From the NCBI RefSeq assembly GCF_001940785.1, contig NZ_MSLS01000001.1, forward strand, positions 301,774-348,056: a DNA stretch of 46,283 nucleotides, in the 5' to 3' direction. The position numbers were made by a program, and so were the translations under genes. Numbering within the stretch: the first letter of the stretch is position 1; each line of letters starts with the position of its first letter. The notes below the pieces were generated by a model. That model had not been told where the DNA came from and ran no database searches. It worked only from the letters and a program-made list of their open reading frames with translations. Below are positions 21,272 to 31,048 of the stretch, in pieces. Origin of the DNA: Bacillus sp. MRMR6. Lineage in GTDB: Bacteria > Bacillota > Bacilli > Bacillales > Cytobacillaceae.

Positions 21272-22393
21272 ATGAGCAGCGAATTATTAGATGCTCTTAT
21301 TATACTAGAAAGAGAAAAAGGCATTTCAAGGGAAGTATTAATTGATGCAATTGAAGCAGCACTTGTTTCGGCATATCGACGTAACTTTAACCAAGCCCAG
21401 AATGTGCGGATTGATCTAAACCTGAAAACAGGATCAATGCGAGTATTTGCAAGGAAAGAAGTAGTTGATCAAGTCTTTGACCCACGTCTTGAAATTTCTC
21501 TAGAAGATGCTAGACAAATCAATCCAAACTATTCTGTAGAAGATGTGGTTGAGATGGAAGTGACACCAAAGGACTTTGGTAGAATTGCTGCTCAAACCGC
21601 CAAACAGGTAGTTACACAACGTGTAAGAGAAGCTGAAAGAGGCATTATCTATTCAGAATTTATTGATCGCGAAGAAGATATTATGACTGGTATCGTTCAA
21701 AGACTGGATTCTAAATTTATTTACGTAAGCCTTGGTAAAATAGAAGCATTACTACCAGTAAATGAACAAATTCCGAATGAACGTTACAAGCCGCATGATC
21801 GAATTAAGGTATTTATCACAAAAGTAGAAAAAACAACGAAGGGTCCTCAAATCTTTGTTTCACGAACACATCCTGGACTATTAAAGCGTTTATTCGAAAT
21901 TGAAGTACCTGAGATCTATGATGGAACAGTTGAAATTAAATCTGTTGCCCGTGAAGCTGGTGACCGTTCTAAAATCTCTGTACACTCAGAGAATAATGAA
22001 GTGGATCCAGTTGGATCATGTGTAGGTCCAAAAGGGACAAGGGTACAAGCGGTCGTAAATGAGTTAAAAGGTGAAAAGGTTGACATCGTTAAATGGTCAG
22101 ACGATCCAGTCGTTTTTGTTGCTAACTCTTTAAGTCCATCTAAGGTTTTAGATGTTATGGTCAATGAAGCAGACAAGGCAACTACGGTAGTGGTACCTGA
22201 CTATCAACTGTCACTGGCAATTGGTAAGCGGGGACAAAATGCTCGGCTCGCGGCTAAACTAACCGGCTGGAAAATCGATATCAAAGCAGAAGCTGAGGCT
22301 CGCGAATTGGGAATCTATCCTCGTGAAGAAATGATCAGGCTTTTTGATAACCACGATGATCTAGACTTAAATGTAGAAGATGAAATGGAATAG
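21272..22393 (+). CDS. nusA: transcription termination/antitermination factor NusA
   Basis: Binds RNA polymerase and nascent RNA and enhances pausing and intrinsic termination. The protein is 373 aa, without the C-terminal acidic repeats of enterobacterial NusA, as usual in Bacillus. N-terminal RNAP-binding domain (about 1-125), S1 domain (about 130-200, [18 protein letters not shown]), then KH1 with [11 protein letters not shown] and KH2 with [21 protein letters not shown] is TTAGGGGG. The next gene, rnpM, begins 16 bases on. Confidence 0.98.
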   Translation: MSSELLDALIILEREKGISREVLIDAIEAALVSAYRRNFNQAQNVRIDLNLKTGSMRVFARKEVVDQVFDPRLEISLEDARQINPNYSVEDVVEMEVTPKDFGRIAAQTAKQVVTQRVREAERGIIYSEFIDREEDIMTGIVQRLDSKFIYVSLGKIEALLPVNEQIPNERYKPHDRIKVFITKVEKTTKGPQIFVSRTHPGLLKRLFEIEVPEIYDGTVEIKSVAREAGDRSKISVHSENNEVDPVGSCVGPKGTRVQAVVNELKGEKVDIVKWSDDPVVFVANSLSPSKVLDVMVNEADKATTVVVPDYQLSLAIGKRGQNARLAAKLTGWKIDIKAEAEARELGIYPREEMIRLFDNHDDLDLNVEDEME

Positions 22394-22409
22394 TGTGAGG
22401 TGAATGATC

Positions 22410-22694
22410 GTGAACAATCGTAAAAAAGTTCCTATGCGCAAATGTGTGGCAACCGGTGAAATGAAGCCGAAAAAAGAACTAGTTCGCATCGTTCGCTCCA
22501 AAGAAGGGGAAGTATCTATCGACTTAACAGGTAAAAAGTCTGGTAGAGGTGCATACCTTTCAAAGGACAAGGAAGCTGTACAATTAGCCAAGAAGAAAAA
22601 TATCTTATCTAACCATTTAGAGGTTTCAATAAGTGAAGGTCTGTACGAAGAACTTATAGAGCTTATAGAGAAAGAGAACAGGCAGTCCATATGA
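22410..22694 (+). CDS. rnpM: RNase P modulator RnpM (YlxR family)
   Basis: Small RNA-binding protein of the DUF448 family. Recent B. subtilis work on YlxR reports binding to the RNase P RNA and modulation of its activity; I rely on that for the name. The protein is 94 aa from GTG 22410, preferred over ATG 22404 because GAGGTGA (22396-22402) is 7 bases from the GTG and only one from the ATG. The signature [20 protein letters not shown] and GRGAYLSKD are intact. It overlaps ylxQ by four bases (ATGA). Confidence 0.93.
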   Translation: MNNRKKVPMRKCVATGEMKPKKELVRIVRSKEGEVSIDLTGKKSGRGAYLSKDKEAVQLAKKKNILSNHLEVSISEGLYEELIELIEKENRQSI

Positions 22695-22993
22695 AGGAGA
22701 ATCAATGGATGTCATTGCTTGGCTTGGCCAATCGAGCACGAAAAATTATATCAGGTGAGGAGCTTTCCGTGAAGGAAATACGGAACGGTAAAGCAAAGCT
22801 CATTTTATTGTCAGCAGATGCATCTGCAAATACGACCAAAAAAATTACAGATAAATGTAAATCATATGAAGTTCCATATAAATTAGTGGAAGACCGTTAC
22901 CTTCTTGGCCGAGCGATAGGCAAAGAAGCCCGCGTTGTTGTAGCTGTATTAGATGATGGATTTGCAAAAAAACTGGTATCGTTGCTCGATTAA
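22691..22993 (+). CDS. ylxQ: L7Ae-family ribosomal protein YlxQ
   Basis: L7Ae/L30e/S12e/Gadd45-fold protein expected to bind K-turn-like RNA; exact role is not settled. The protein is 100 aa with the fold's features: [38 protein letters not shown] and a C-terminal [21 protein letters not shown]. The start ATG overlaps the rnpM stop (ATGA), indicating coupling. Position between rnpM and infB is conserved in Bacillaceae. Confidence 0.93.
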   Translation: MKENQWMSLLGLANRARKIISGEELSVKEIRNGKAKLILLSADASANTTKKITDKCKSYEVPYKLVEDRYLLGRAIGKEARVVVAVLDDGFAKKLVSLLD

Positions 22994-23012
22994 TTCTAGC
23001 GGGGGTGAAATA

Positions 23013-25298
23013 ATGAGTAAAATACGTGTTTATGAATATGCAAAGAAATATAATATTTCAAGTAAGGACGTTATAACAAAATTAAAAGAAATGAACATAG
23101 AGGTTTCAAATCATATGGCAACAATAGAAGATGCAGCAGTTGGAAAGCTTGACGCAACTTTCAAGAAAAAAGAAAGTAATAACCAGCAAACACAGAACAA
23201 AACACAGCAGGATAACCGTCAGAACCAAAGGCCTAACCCTAACAAACCACAACAAGTCCAAAAGCCACAAGTTCAGCCAAAGACAAGTCCAAAGGCCTTT
23301 GAAGATGATGATGCGAAAAATAATACACCTAGCAAGGTGAAAGTGGTTTCTCCTCCAAAAAAGGTAGAAGGTAAAAAGCAAAGCCAGGAATTCCAATCAA
23401 AAGAAAATAAAGTATTCAGTGCTGGAAAAGGAAATAAAAAACCTTTTAATAATAATAACCAAAATCGTAATAATAATAACAATCGGAAAAAGAATTATAC
23501 TCCGGTTCAACCAGTACAACCACAGGTTAAGAAAGTTAAAGAACTTCCTGCAAAAATCACCTTTAGTGAAAGTTTAACTGTTGCTGAGCTAGCTAAAAAG
23601 CTTTATCGTGAACCGTCAGAAATCATCAAGAAGCTCTTTATGCTAGGTGTAATGGCAACAATCAATCAAGCATTAGATAAAGATGCGATTGAATTGATTG
23701 CAAATGAGTACGGTGTCGAGGTTGAAGAAGAAATAAAAATTGATGCAACAGACCTTGAGGTTTACTTTACTGAAGATACATCAGAGGACCTCGTTGAAAG
23801 ACCGTCTGTTGTTACGATTATGGGGCACGTTGACCATGGTAAAACAACCCTATTGGATTCTATTCGTAACACAAAGGTAACCGAAGGAGAAGCGGGCGGA
23901 ATTACCCAGCATATCGGTGCGTATCAGGTTGTTGAAAATGGTAAGAAAATTACCTTCCTAGATACACCAGGACACGCTGCCTTTACAACGATGCGTGCAC
24001 GTGGTGCAAGAATTACGGATATAACTATCTTAGTTGTAGCAGCAGATGATGGTGTAATGCCTCAAACAGTTGAAGCGATTAACCATGCAAAGGCTGCCGA
24101 AGTACCAATTATTGTCGCTGTTAATAAAATGGATAAGGAAGCTGCAAATGCTGACCGTGTTATGCAGGAGCTTACCGAGCATGGATTAGTAGCAGAAGCA
24201 TGGGGTGGAGATACCATCTTTGTACCACTATCTGCTATAACTGGAGAAGGAATTGATCAACTGCTAGAAATGATTCTCCTTGTAGGTGAAGTAGAAGAGT
24301 GGAAAGCTAATCCAAATAGAAATGCAGTTGGAACTGTTATTGAAGCACAGCTAGATAAAGGCCGAGGATCAGTTGCTACTTTGCTTGTTCAAAATGGTAC
24401 ATTAAAAATTGGTGACCCGATTGTTGTTGGGAACACCTATGGCCGTGTTCGTGCCATGGTAAATGATTTAGGACGCCGAGTAAAAGAGGCAGGACCTTCC
24501 ACACCAGTAGAAATTACAGGTCTAAGTGATGTTCCTCAAGCAGGTGACCGCTTCGTAGTGTTTGATGATGAAAAAACGGCACGTCAAGTTGGTGAAGCAC
24601 GTGCACAGCAGGCTTTGGTTGCACAACGTGGTGAAAAGTCAATTGTAAGCCTTGAAACGTTATTTGATCAATTGAAGCAAGGTGAAATGAAGGATCTTAA
24701 CATTATCTTAAAAGCTGATGTTCAAGGTTCTGCAGAGGCAGTTGCTGCCTCCCTTCAAAAAATAGATGTTGAAGGTGTCAATATCAAAATCATTCATAGT
24801 GGTGCAGGTGCAATCAATGAGTCGGACATCACACTTGCTGCTGCCTCGAATGCGATTGTAATTGGTTTTAACGTACGTCCAGATGTTAATGCTAAGCGTG
24901 CCGCAGAAGCTGAAAAGGTTGATGTGCGTTTACACCGTATCATATATAAAGTAATTGAAGAGATTGAGGCAGCGATGAAGGGGATGCTCGACCCTGAATT
25001 CCAAGAAAAGATTATTGGTCAGGCAGAAATTCGCCAAACCTTTAAGGTTTCAAAGGTTGGAACCATTGCAGGTTCTTACGTTACCGAAGGAAAAATTACT
25101 CGTGATAGCGGAATTCGTTTAATCCGTAATGGTGTTGTCGTTTATGAAGGACAAATCGATGCCTTAAAACGCTTTAAAGACGATGCGAAAGAAGTAGCCA
25201 AAGGTTATGAGTGCGGTGTCACAATTAAGAACTTCAATGATGTAAAAGAAGGAGATATTATTGAAGCATTTGTAATGGAAGAAATAGAGCGTACATGA
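23013..25298 (+). CDS. infB: translation initiation factor IF-2
   Basis: GTPase that brings initiator fMet-tRNA to the 30S subunit and promotes subunit joining. The protein is 761 aa from ATG 23013 (RBS GGGGGTGA); an ATG at 22953 inside ylxQ is in frame but has no RBS. Layout: short IF2-N helical domain, then an Asn/Gln/Lys-rich linker (about 60-170) unlike the compact rest, a second IF2-N (about 185-235), and the G domain with G1 GHVDHGKT (271-278), G3 DTPGHAAF and G4 NKMD. Domains II-IV follow to residue 761. It overlaps ylxP by four bases. Confidence 0.98.
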   Translation: MSKIRVYEYAKKYNISSKDVITKLKEMNIEVSNHMATIEDAAVGKLDATFKKKESNNQQTQNKTQQDNRQNQRPNPNKPQQVQKPQVQPKTSPKAFEDDDAKNNTPSKVKVVSPPKKVEGKKQSQEFQSKENKVFSAGKGNKKPFNNNNQNRNNNNNRKKNYTPVQPVQPQVKKVKELPAKITFSESLTVAELAKKLYREPSEIIKKLFMLGVMATINQALDKDAIELIANEYGVEVEEEIKIDATDLEVYFTEDTSEDLVERPSVVTIMGHVDHGKTTLLDSIRNTKVTEGEAGGITQHIGAYQVVENGKKITFLDTPGHAAFTTMRARGARITDITILVVAADDGVMPQTVEAINHAKAAEVPIIVAVNKMDKEAANADRVMQELTEHGLVAEAWGGDTIFVPLSAITGEGIDQLLEMILLVGEVEEWKANPNRNAVGTVIEAQLDKGRGSVATLLVQNGTLKIGDPIVVGNTYGRVRAMVNDLGRRVKEAGPSTPVEITGLSDVPQAGDRFVVFDDEKTARQVGEARAQQALVAQRGEKSIVSLETLFDQLKQGEMKDLNIILKADVQGSAEAVAASLQKIDVEGVNIKIIHSGAGAINESDITLAAASNAIVIGFNVRPDVNAKRAAEAEKVDVRLHRIIYKVIEEIEAAMKGMLDPEFQEKIIGQAEIRQTFKVSKVGTIAGSYVTEGKITRDSGIRLIRNGVVVYEGQIDALKRFKDDAKEVAKGYECGVTIKNFNDVKEGDIIEAFVMEEIERT

Positions 25299-25576
25299 TC
25301 GTTGGCGTAGCCGAGTGTGAATGTATCATTTATGATGCCAATTCATTAAAAGAGAAACGTGCAGTTTTGCAGCGTATTTTGGTGCGGTTAAAACAGAGAT
25401 TTAACGTATCCGTTTCTGAGGTTGATTATCAGGATGTATGGCAACGTACGAAAATCGCTATTGCTGTTGTAACTTCTTCTAAGGTTTCAACCGAGCAGGA
25501 GCTTCAGAATGCACTCAAGTTAATTGACTCGTTTCCAGAGATAGAAAGAACGATCACCGATATTGAATGGCTTTAA
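25295..25576 (+). CDS. ylxP: DUF503-family protein YlxP
   Basis: A 93-aa protein of unknown exact function with the YlxP/DUF503 pattern: [29 protein letters not shown] at the N-terminus, [23 protein letters not shown] in the middle. It overlaps the infB stop by four bases and lies 17 bases before rbfA, the standard place. Association with translation or ribosome maturation is inferred from this fixed context. Confidence 0.92.
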   Translation: MIVGVAECECIIYDANSLKEKRAVLQRILVRLKQRFNVSVSEVDYQDVWQRTKIAIAVVTSSKVSTEQELQNALKLIDSFPEIERTITDIEWL

Positions 25577-25593
25577 ATTAAGAGGTGAATGTT

Positions 25594-25965
25594 ATGAGCC
25601 ACAGAGCAAATCGTGTAGGAGAACAAATGAAAAAGGAACTTAGTGACATCATTGGCCGTAAAATTAAAGATCCCCGGATCGGCTTTGTAACAGTCACGGA
25701 TGTTCAAGTAACAGGAGACCTACAGCAAGCAAAGGTTTTCATTTCTGTACTAGGCGATGAAGAACAAAAAGAGAACACCTTAAAAGGTCTGGCAAAGGCG
25801 AAAGGCTTTATCAGAACTGAAATCGGGAATCGAATCCGTTTGCGAAAAACACCTGAAATTCAGTTTGAATGGGATGACGCAATGGAATACGGAAATCGAA
25901 TCAATTCTCTTCTTCATCAATTACATGGTGATGAAAAACCAATGGAAAATCGCGAAGAAGAATAA
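25594..25965 (+). CDS. rbfA: ribosome-binding factor A
   Basis: Assists late 30S maturation by acting on the 5' end of 16S rRNA. The protein is 123 aa from ATG 25594 (AGAGGTGA five bases upstream); a GTG at 25585 lies inside that RBS and is unlikely. The KH-type fold is recognisable from [28 protein letters not shown] and [20 protein letters not shown]. It ends the rimP-rbfA operon, with a strong terminator directly after. Confidence 0.96.
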   Translation: MSHRANRVGEQMKKELSDIIGRKIKDPRIGFVTVTDVQVTGDLQQAKVFISVLGDEEQKENTLKGLAKAKGFIRTEIGNRIRLRKTPEIQFEWDDAMEYGNRINSLLHQLHGDEKPMENREEE

Positions 25966-25967
25966 TT

Positions 25968-25997
25968 AGGATAGACAATTGTCTATCCTTTTTTTTG
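25968..25997 (+). terminator. intrinsic terminator of the nusA-infB-rbfA operon
   Basis: AGGATAGAC/GTCTATCCT hairpin with AATT loop followed by eight T (25989-25996). Confidence 0.92.
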
Positions 25998-26001
25998 AAT
26001 T

Positions 26002-26131
26002 GGCTGTGTTAAAGTGCCTGTTGATTTGCGCTCCCGGTGCTTCGCTTACCGCAGGAGGTTCGGCGAGCCCGATTCTGCGCTAAAGCGCCTGCGGGGTCTC
26101 ACCTGCTACAATCAAACTGACCTCTAACACA
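26002..26131 (-). repeat. GC-rich palindromic repeat family A, copy 1
   Basis: The core on the - strand has GAGACCCCGCAGGCGC, then TTTAGCGC, AACCTCCTGCGG and GCGAAGCACC, the blocks shared with copies at 33777-33894 and 44968-45090. Outer arms CTGTGTTA (26003-26010)/TAACACAG enclose a second GTTGATT/AATCAAA pair. One GC-rich end appears truncated compared with copy 3. It lies between the rbfA terminator and truB. No ORF is convincing. Confidence 0.6.
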
Positions 26132-26166
26132 GTAACGAATGAAAACCTTATATCGGAGGGATTGGT

Positions 26167-27090
26167 ATGGAAGGTATTTTACCTTTATATAAACCTGCCG
26201 GACTGACATCACATGATTGTGTATTCAGATTGCGCAAGATACTAAAAACAAAAAAAGTAGGGCACACTGGCACACTTGACCCAGATGTCACAGGTGTTCT
26301 TCCTATATGTATTGGCAGAGCCACAAAGATTGCAGAATACATAACAGATGCAGGAAAAACGTATGAAGGTGAAGTAACCATCGGTTTTTCTACTACAACA
26401 GAGGATGCTTCAGGAGATGTCGTTGATAAGAAGGTTATTGAAGGTGTGCTTCAAAGAACAGCTATAGTAAAGGTTCTTAAGTCCCTAACAGGAGTGATTG
26501 AACAGACGCCTCCAATGTATTCCGCTGTAAAGGTAGGAGGAACCCGCCTTTATGAATATGCTCGTAAAGGTATTGAGGTAGAAAGGCCAACTAGAAAGGT
26601 TACAATCTACTCAATCGATCTACTTGATGACCGAGAAGAATTTTCAGGTGAAACCATATCATTTCGGTTTAGAGTGAGCTGCTCAAAGGGTACATATATA
26701 AGAACTCTCGCCGTAATGATTGGAGAGATCCTTGGTTATCCTGCACATATGTCTCATTTAATTAGAGTTCAATCAGCGGCCATTTCATTAGAAGACTGCT
26801 TAACATTTGAGGAAATTGAGGATTTAATGGATAAAGGGGCGATCTCATCGGTCTTAAAGCCTTTGGAAACCGCACTATCTCATTTGCCGAAATACGTAAT
26901 AAATGATAAAGTAGCAGAGAAAGTGAAAAATGGCGCGCTTTTGCAGATACCAGAAAATTTAAAATATATCAACGGACCTATTATCGCTGAAACAATTGAA
27001 GGCCAGGCAATCGCCATTTATGCGGTTCATCCAGCGAAGCCTGACCTGCTTAAACCTGTTAAAGTGTTAAGAAATAATCAAGAACTATAA
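26167..27090 (+). CDS. truB: tRNA pseudouridine(55) synthase TruB
   Basis: Isomerises U55 in the T-loop of all tRNAs. The protein is 307 aa. The family motif KVGHTGTLDPDVTGVLPICIG carries the catalytic Asp near residue 39; YSAVKVGGTRLYEYARKG and CSKGTYIRTL further mark TruB. The C-terminal PUA-like domain is present (PVKVLRNNQEL at the end). RBS is CGGAGGG. It and trmFO modify neighbouring positions (55 and 54) of the T-loop. It lies 30 bases before ribF. Confidence 0.97.
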   Translation: MEGILPLYKPAGLTSHDCVFRLRKILKTKKVGHTGTLDPDVTGVLPICIGRATKIAEYITDAGKTYEGEVTIGFSTTTEDASGDVVDKKVIEGVLQRTAIVKVLKSLTGVIEQTPPMYSAVKVGGTRLYEYARKGIEVERPTRKVTIYSIDLLDDREEFSGETISFRFRVSCSKGTYIRTLAVMIGEILGYPAHMSHLIRVQSAAISLEDCLTFEEIEDLMDKGAISSVLKPLETALSHLPKYVINDKVAEKVKNGALLQIPENLKYINGPIIAETIEGQAIAIYAVHPAKPDLLKPVKVLRNNQEL

Positions 27091-27120
27091 AGGTACGGTA
27101 TAGAGAAAAGGTGAGTTTCC

Positions 27121-28074
27121 TTGGAAGTAAAGAAGCTTTATTTTCCACTTAACTTGAATAATATTGAACTTCCGCCGCTTTCTATGGCGCTCGGTTATTT
27201 TGATGGTGTCCATCTTGGACATCAGAAGGTTATACTTGAGGCAAAACAACAAGCAGCACAGGGAGAGATCAAGTCTGCTGTGATGACCTTTGACCCACAT
27301 CCATCTGTTATTTTGGGCAAGACTGACCAGCATGTCCAGTATATAACTCCTTTAGAAGAGAAAATAAAATTGATTGAACAGCTGGGGATTGATTATCTTT
27401 TCATTGTTCAATTTACACCAGAGTTTGCTAATCTCCTACCACAGGAGTTTATTGATCAATTTATTATCGAATTGAATGTGAAACATGTTGTGGCAGGATT
27501 TGATTTTTCATATGGCAGGATGGGGAAGGGAACAATGGAAACATTGCCATTCCATTCTAGAGGACAATTTACATATTCTGTTGTGGAGAAATTTACTTCA
27601 GATAATGAAAAGGTAAGTTCTACACGGATTAGGAAGTACCTCAAAGAGGGAAGAACAGGTGAACTTCCTCACTTGCTTGGGAGATTCTACACTACTGCTG
27701 GCACGGTCATTCATGGGGATAAACGAGGCAGGACCATTGGCTTCCCAACGGCAAATTGTGAAATAAATGAAGAGTATATTGTCCCTCCAGTAGGTGTCTA
27801 TGCCGTCAGGACCCTGGTAAATGAAACCTGGTACCATGGGGTATGTAATGTTGGATATAAACCAACTTTTAATGAAAATGGAGCAAAACTTTCTGTCGAA
27901 GTCCATTTATTTGATTTTGACCAAGATATCTACGGTAAAAATTTACAAGTAGAATGGCGTATCTTCTTAAGAAAAGAACAAAAGTTTTCAGGAATCTCCG
28001 AATTGGTATCTCAAATCAACACAGACAAACAAAATGCCATAAACTACTTTAACAAACCACAAAATTTTGAATAA
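27121..28074 (+). CDS. ribF: bifunctional riboflavin kinase / FAD synthetase
   Basis: Makes FMN from riboflavin and then FAD (B. subtilis RibC). The protein is 317 aa from a TTG start with AAAAGGTGAG upstream. The N-terminal nucleotidyltransferase domain has ALGYFDGVHLGHQKVI (about 23-37) and MTFDPHPS; the C-terminal flavokinase domain has HGDKRGRTIGFPTANCE near 200-215. TTG is preferred because no ATG lies before the conserved motif. It follows truB closely, probably in the same transcript. Confidence 0.96.
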   Translation: MEVKKLYFPLNLNNIELPPLSMALGYFDGVHLGHQKVILEAKQQAAQGEIKSAVMTFDPHPSVILGKTDQHVQYITPLEEKIKLIEQLGIDYLFIVQFTPEFANLLPQEFIDQFIIELNVKHVVAGFDFSYGRMGKGTMETLPFHSRGQFTYSVVEKFTSDNEKVSSTRIRKYLKEGRTGELPHLLGRFYTTAGTVIHGDKRGRTIGFPTANCEINEEYIVPPVGVYAVRTLVNETWYHGVCNVGYKPTFNENGAKLSVEVHLFDFDQDIYGKNLQVEWRIFLRKEQKFSGISELVSQINTDKQNAINYFNKPQNFE

Positions 28075-28157
28075 AGAGTAGTTCCTTCATGAATTGACTT
28101 GCTTTTTGTCTTAAAAAGTTGTATTCTTATTTACGTATTAAAAATAACCTTTGCTTG

Positions 28158-28220
28158 GCAAGTCGAGTCACCGACGCTTGCTCGGTAACAGGGGATAGTA
28201 TATTTTAGGAGGTGAATAGG
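28158..28220 (+). promoter_or_regulatory. pseudoknot-capable leader of rpsO (candidate S15 autoregulatory site)
   Basis: GCAAG (28158-28162) pairs with CTTGC (28177-28181). The ACCGA inside that loop (28170-28174) can pair with TCGGT (28182-28186) right after the stem, giving an H-type pseudoknot. An alternative nested pairing is CGAG (28164-28167)/CTCG (28181-28184) with ACCGA/TCGGT. The RBS TTAGGAGGTGA follows. S15 is known to control its own mRNA through leader structures in several bacteria including Geobacillus; that this is the same system is inference. Confidence 0.5.
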
Positions 28221-28490
28221 ATGGCAATCACTCAAGAACGTAAAAATGAACTTATCAATGAGTATAAGACTCATGAAAACGATACTGGATCTGCAGAGGT
28301 TCAAATCGCTGTCCTTACTGAATCAATCAACAATTTGAATGAGCACTTACGTACTCATAAGAAGGACCACCACTCACGTCGAGGTCTGTTGAAAATGGTT
28401 GGTAAGCGTCGTAATCTTTTAACTTACTTACGTAATACAGATGTTCAACGTTACCGTGTATTAATCACAAAACTTGGTCTTCGTCGATAA
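28221..28490 (+). CDS. rpsO: 30S ribosomal protein S15
   Basis: Primary binder of the 16S rRNA central domain. The protein is 89 aa, the full family length; a GTG at 28212 lies within the RBS and is not the start. The signature [19 protein letters not shown] and the C-terminal [20 protein letters not shown] are complete. Between a structured leader and a strong terminator it forms a short transcript, though read-through from ribF is possible. Confidence 0.98.
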   Translation: MAITQERKNELINEYKTHENDTGSAEVQIAVLTESINNLNEHLRTHKKDHHSRRGLLKMVGKRRNLLTYLRNTDVQRYRVLITKLGLRR

Positions 28491-28497
28491 TCAAAAC

Positions 28498-28521
28498 AAG
28501 CGGGAATTTTCCCGCTTTTTT
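28498..28521 (+). terminator. intrinsic terminator of rpsO
   Basis: Stem AAGCGGG/CCCGCTT with an AATTTT loop and a T run to 28521. Confidence 0.88.
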
Positions 28522-28741
28522 GTTAGGTTAAAAAACAAAAAACATTCATACTTAGTATAGTTTTTTCTGAGATAAAAAATTATTATACATATTTTAAGTC
28601 ACGATAATTTGTGCATACTATAGGTATATTTGTTTTAAATAAAGTAAGCCTTTATTGGCTTTTTCTATATTAGATGATATGGGCGAATGACTTATCGTAA
28701 GCTCATCCTCTAAAGTATGTTAGATAGAGAGGGGTAACATA

Positions 28742-30859
28742 ATGGAACAAACAAAACATGAGTATTCCATGGAATGGGCAGGTCGAAAACTGACTGTTGA
28801 AACCGGCCAGCTTGCAAAACAAGCGAATGGCGCAGTAATGGTCCGCTATGGTGATACTGCCGTATTGAGTACAGCTACAGCTTCGAAAGAACCAAAAAAT
28901 CTAGACTTTTTCCCATTAACTGTTAACTATGAAGAAAGACTATATGCAGTAGGGAAAATTCCCGGAGGTTTTATTAAAAGAGAAGGACGTCCTAGTGAAA
29001 AGGCTATTTTAGCCAGCCGTCTTATTGACCGTCCAATCCGCCCGCTGTTTGCTGATGGTTTCCGTAATGATGTACAAGTTATCAGCATTGTTATGAGTGT
29101 AGACCAAGACTGTTCTTCTGAAATGGCAGCGATGTTTGGATCGTCTTTAGCCCTTAGTACATCAGATATTCCTTTCGAAGGTCCTATTGCTGGTGTTGTA
29201 GTGGGGCGTGTTGACGGAAACTTCGTTATCAATCCAACCGTTGAGCAAGCTGAAATGAGCGATATTAACCTAGTAGTCGCTGGAACAAAAGATGCGATTA
29301 ATATGGTTGAAGCGGGAGCAGATGAGGTTTCTGAGGAAGTTATGCTTGAGGCAATTATGTTTGGTCATAACGAGATTATTCGCCTAATTGACTTCCAGGA
29401 AAAGATTGTGGCTGAAGTTGGAAAGGCAAAAAGGGATATTTCATTATACGAACTTGACCAGCAGCTTGAAGCTGAAGTAAGAGAAATATGCGAAGAGAAT
29501 ATGGTTAAGGCGATCCAAGTTCAAGAAAAACATGCCCGTGAAGATGCCATTAAAGAAGTAAAGAATCAAGTTATTGCTAAGTATCAAGAACAAGAAGCAA
29601 CAGAAGATGATATGAAACAAGTAAAGCAGATTCTAGATAAGATTGTAAAAGGTGAAGTTCGACGCCTAATTACGGTTGAAAAGGTTCGTCCTGATGGCCG
29701 TAAAATTGACGAAATTCGTCCATTATCATCACAGATTGGTTTGCTTCCTCGTACACATGGATCTGGATTGTTTACACGTGGACAAACTCAAGCATTGAGC
29801 ATTTGTACTCTTGGTGCAATGGGAGACGTACAAATTCTTGATGGATTAGGAATCGAAGAAGAAAAACGTTTCATGCATCATTACAATTTTCCACTGTTTA
29901 GTGTAGGTGAAACAGGGCCTATTAGAGGACCTGGCCGCCGTGAAATAGGACATGGTGCACTTGGTGAACGTGCCCTAGAACCGATTATTCCAACTGAAAA
30001 GGATTTCCCATACACCATCCGCCTAGTATCTGAGGTACTTGAATCAAATGGTTCGACTTCTCAGGCAAGTATTTGTGCAAGTACGTTAGCCATGATGGAT
30101 GCGGGTGTGCCAATTAAAGCACCAGTAGCAGGTATTGCAATGGGACTTGTTAAATCCGGTGAACACTATACTGTATTATCTGATATCCAAGGGATGGAAG
30201 ACCATCTAGGAGATATGGATTTTAAGGTAGCGGGTACCGCAAAGGGTGTAACAGCCTTACAAATGGATATCAAAATTGAAGGTCTTTCTCGTGAAATCCT
30301 AGAAGAAGCACTCCAACAAGCAAAGGTTGGCAGAATGCACATTTTAGGATCTATGCTTGCGACCATTTCTGAACCGAAAACTGAGCTTTCTCAATTTGCT
30401 CCGAAGATTTTAACGATGAAGATTAACCCAGATAAGATTCGTGATGTCATCGGCCCAAGCGGTAAACAAATCAATAAAATTATTGAGGAAACAGGCGTTA
30501 AAATTGATATCGAACAAGATGGAACTGTCTTTATTGCATCTACTAACCAAGAGATGAACCTAAAGGCAAAGAAAATAATTGAAGATATCGTCCGTGAAGT
30601 TGAAGTAGGGCAAATGTATCTAGGTAAGGTTAAACGTATTGAAAAATTCGGAGCTTTTGTAGAAATCTTTGCTGGTAAAGACGGACTTGTCCATATTTCT
30701 GAATTAGCAGAAGAGCGAGTTGGAAAAGTGGAGGATGTCATTGCGATTGGCGATGAATTACTAGTAAAAGTTACTGAAATTGATAAACAAGGCCGCGTTA
30801 ACCTTTCACGTAAGGCCATATTAAAAGAACAACGTGAAAAGGCTGAGCAAAAGCAATAA
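28742..30859 (+). CDS. pnp: polyribonucleotide nucleotidyltransferase (PNPase)
   Basis: Phosphorolytic 3'-5' exoribonuclease, the main such enzyme in Bacillus. The protein is 705 aa, the B. subtilis length. Two RNase PH domains flank an all-helical linker; the first carries [26 protein letters not shown] and the second [16 protein letters not shown] and the active-site region [19 protein letters not shown] domain with [11 protein letters not shown] near 570 and S1 domain at about 625-695. The 220-base upstream gap is AT-rich with a small hairpin AAGCC/GGCTT (28646-28661) followed by T, a possible attenuator. Confidence 0.98.
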   Translation: MEQTKHEYSMEWAGRKLTVETGQLAKQANGAVMVRYGDTAVLSTATASKEPKNLDFFPLTVNYEERLYAVGKIPGGFIKREGRPSEKAILASRLIDRPIRPLFADGFRNDVQVISIVMSVDQDCSSEMAAMFGSSLALSTSDIPFEGPIAGVVVGRVDGNFVINPTVEQAEMSDINLVVAGTKDAINMVEAGADEVSEEVMLEAIMFGHNEIIRLIDFQEKIVAEVGKAKRDISLYELDQQLEAEVREICEENMVKAIQVQEKHAREDAIKEVKNQVIAKYQEQEATEDDMKQVKQILDKIVKGEVRRLITVEKVRPDGRKIDEIRPLSSQIGLLPRTHGSGLFTRGQTQALSICTLGAMGDVQILDGLGIEEEKRFMHHYNFPLFSVGETGPIRGPGRREIGHGALGERALEPIIPTEKDFPYTIRLVSEVLESNGSTSQASICASTLAMMDAGVPIKAPVAGIAMGLVKSGEHYTVLSDIQGMEDHLGDMDFKVAGTAKGVTALQMDIKIEGLSREILEEALQQAKVGRMHILGSMLATISEPKTELSQFAPKILTMKINPDKIRDVIGPSGKQINKIIEETGVKIDIEQDGTVFIASTNQEMNLKAKKIIEDIVREVEVGQMYLGKVKRIEKFGAFVEIFAGKDGLVHISELAEERVGKVEDVIAIGDELLVKVTEIDKQGRVNLSRKAILKEQREKAEQKQ

Positions 30860-30886
30860 TCTTTTTCAGTTTTGACACAATATGGC

Positions 30887-30912
30887 AGGTCAGGGGTAAC
30901 CCTGACCTTTTC
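30887..30912 (+). terminator. intrinsic terminator of pnp
   Basis: A perfect 9-bp stem AGGTCAGGG/CCCTGACCT with a GTAA loop and TTTT. Confidence 0.88.
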
Positions 30913-30960
30913 CGTGTATGGATACCTTTTCAATTCAACAGGTTAATAAATTACTTTTGA

Positions 30961-30995
30961 CTATCTAGCTCCAGCGCCTAAGTGCTTCCTCTTTT
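30961..30995 (+). repeat. collapsed copy of repeat family B
   Basis: CTAGCTCCAGCGCCTAAG is joined directly to TGCTTCCTCTTTT. These match the left end (AGCTACAGCGCCTAG) and right end (CGCTTCCGCTTTT) of the element at 20311-20426 without its middle, so this looks like an internal deletion product. Confidence 0.5.
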
Positions 30996-31000
30996 AGTTC

Positions 31001-31047
31001 TACCTTGTCCCTTGAGTACATATATTTTGTATCAAGGGGGCAAGGTA
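31001..31047 (+). promoter_or_regulatory. hairpin covering the ylxY ribosome-binding site
   Basis: TACCTTGTCCCTTGA (31001-31015) pairs with TCAAGGGGGCAAGGTA (31032-31047) with one bulge. The right arm contains the whole purine-rich RBS and ends two bases before the ATG at 31049. The loop itself holds TACA/TGTA. Such a helix should hide the RBS unless opened; how it is opened is unknown. Confidence 0.55.
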
Positions 31048-31048
31048 A

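Noticed and set aside
23106..23482. Antisense and shifted frames over the IF-2 linker
   Set aside because: They arise from the biased Asn/Gln/Lys codons of the low-complexity infB linker.
30391..30933. 180-residue open frame on the - strand across the pnp end
   Set aside because: It is antisense to the KH/S1 region of pnp, has low-complexity Ser/Ile-rich composition and no homology I recognise.
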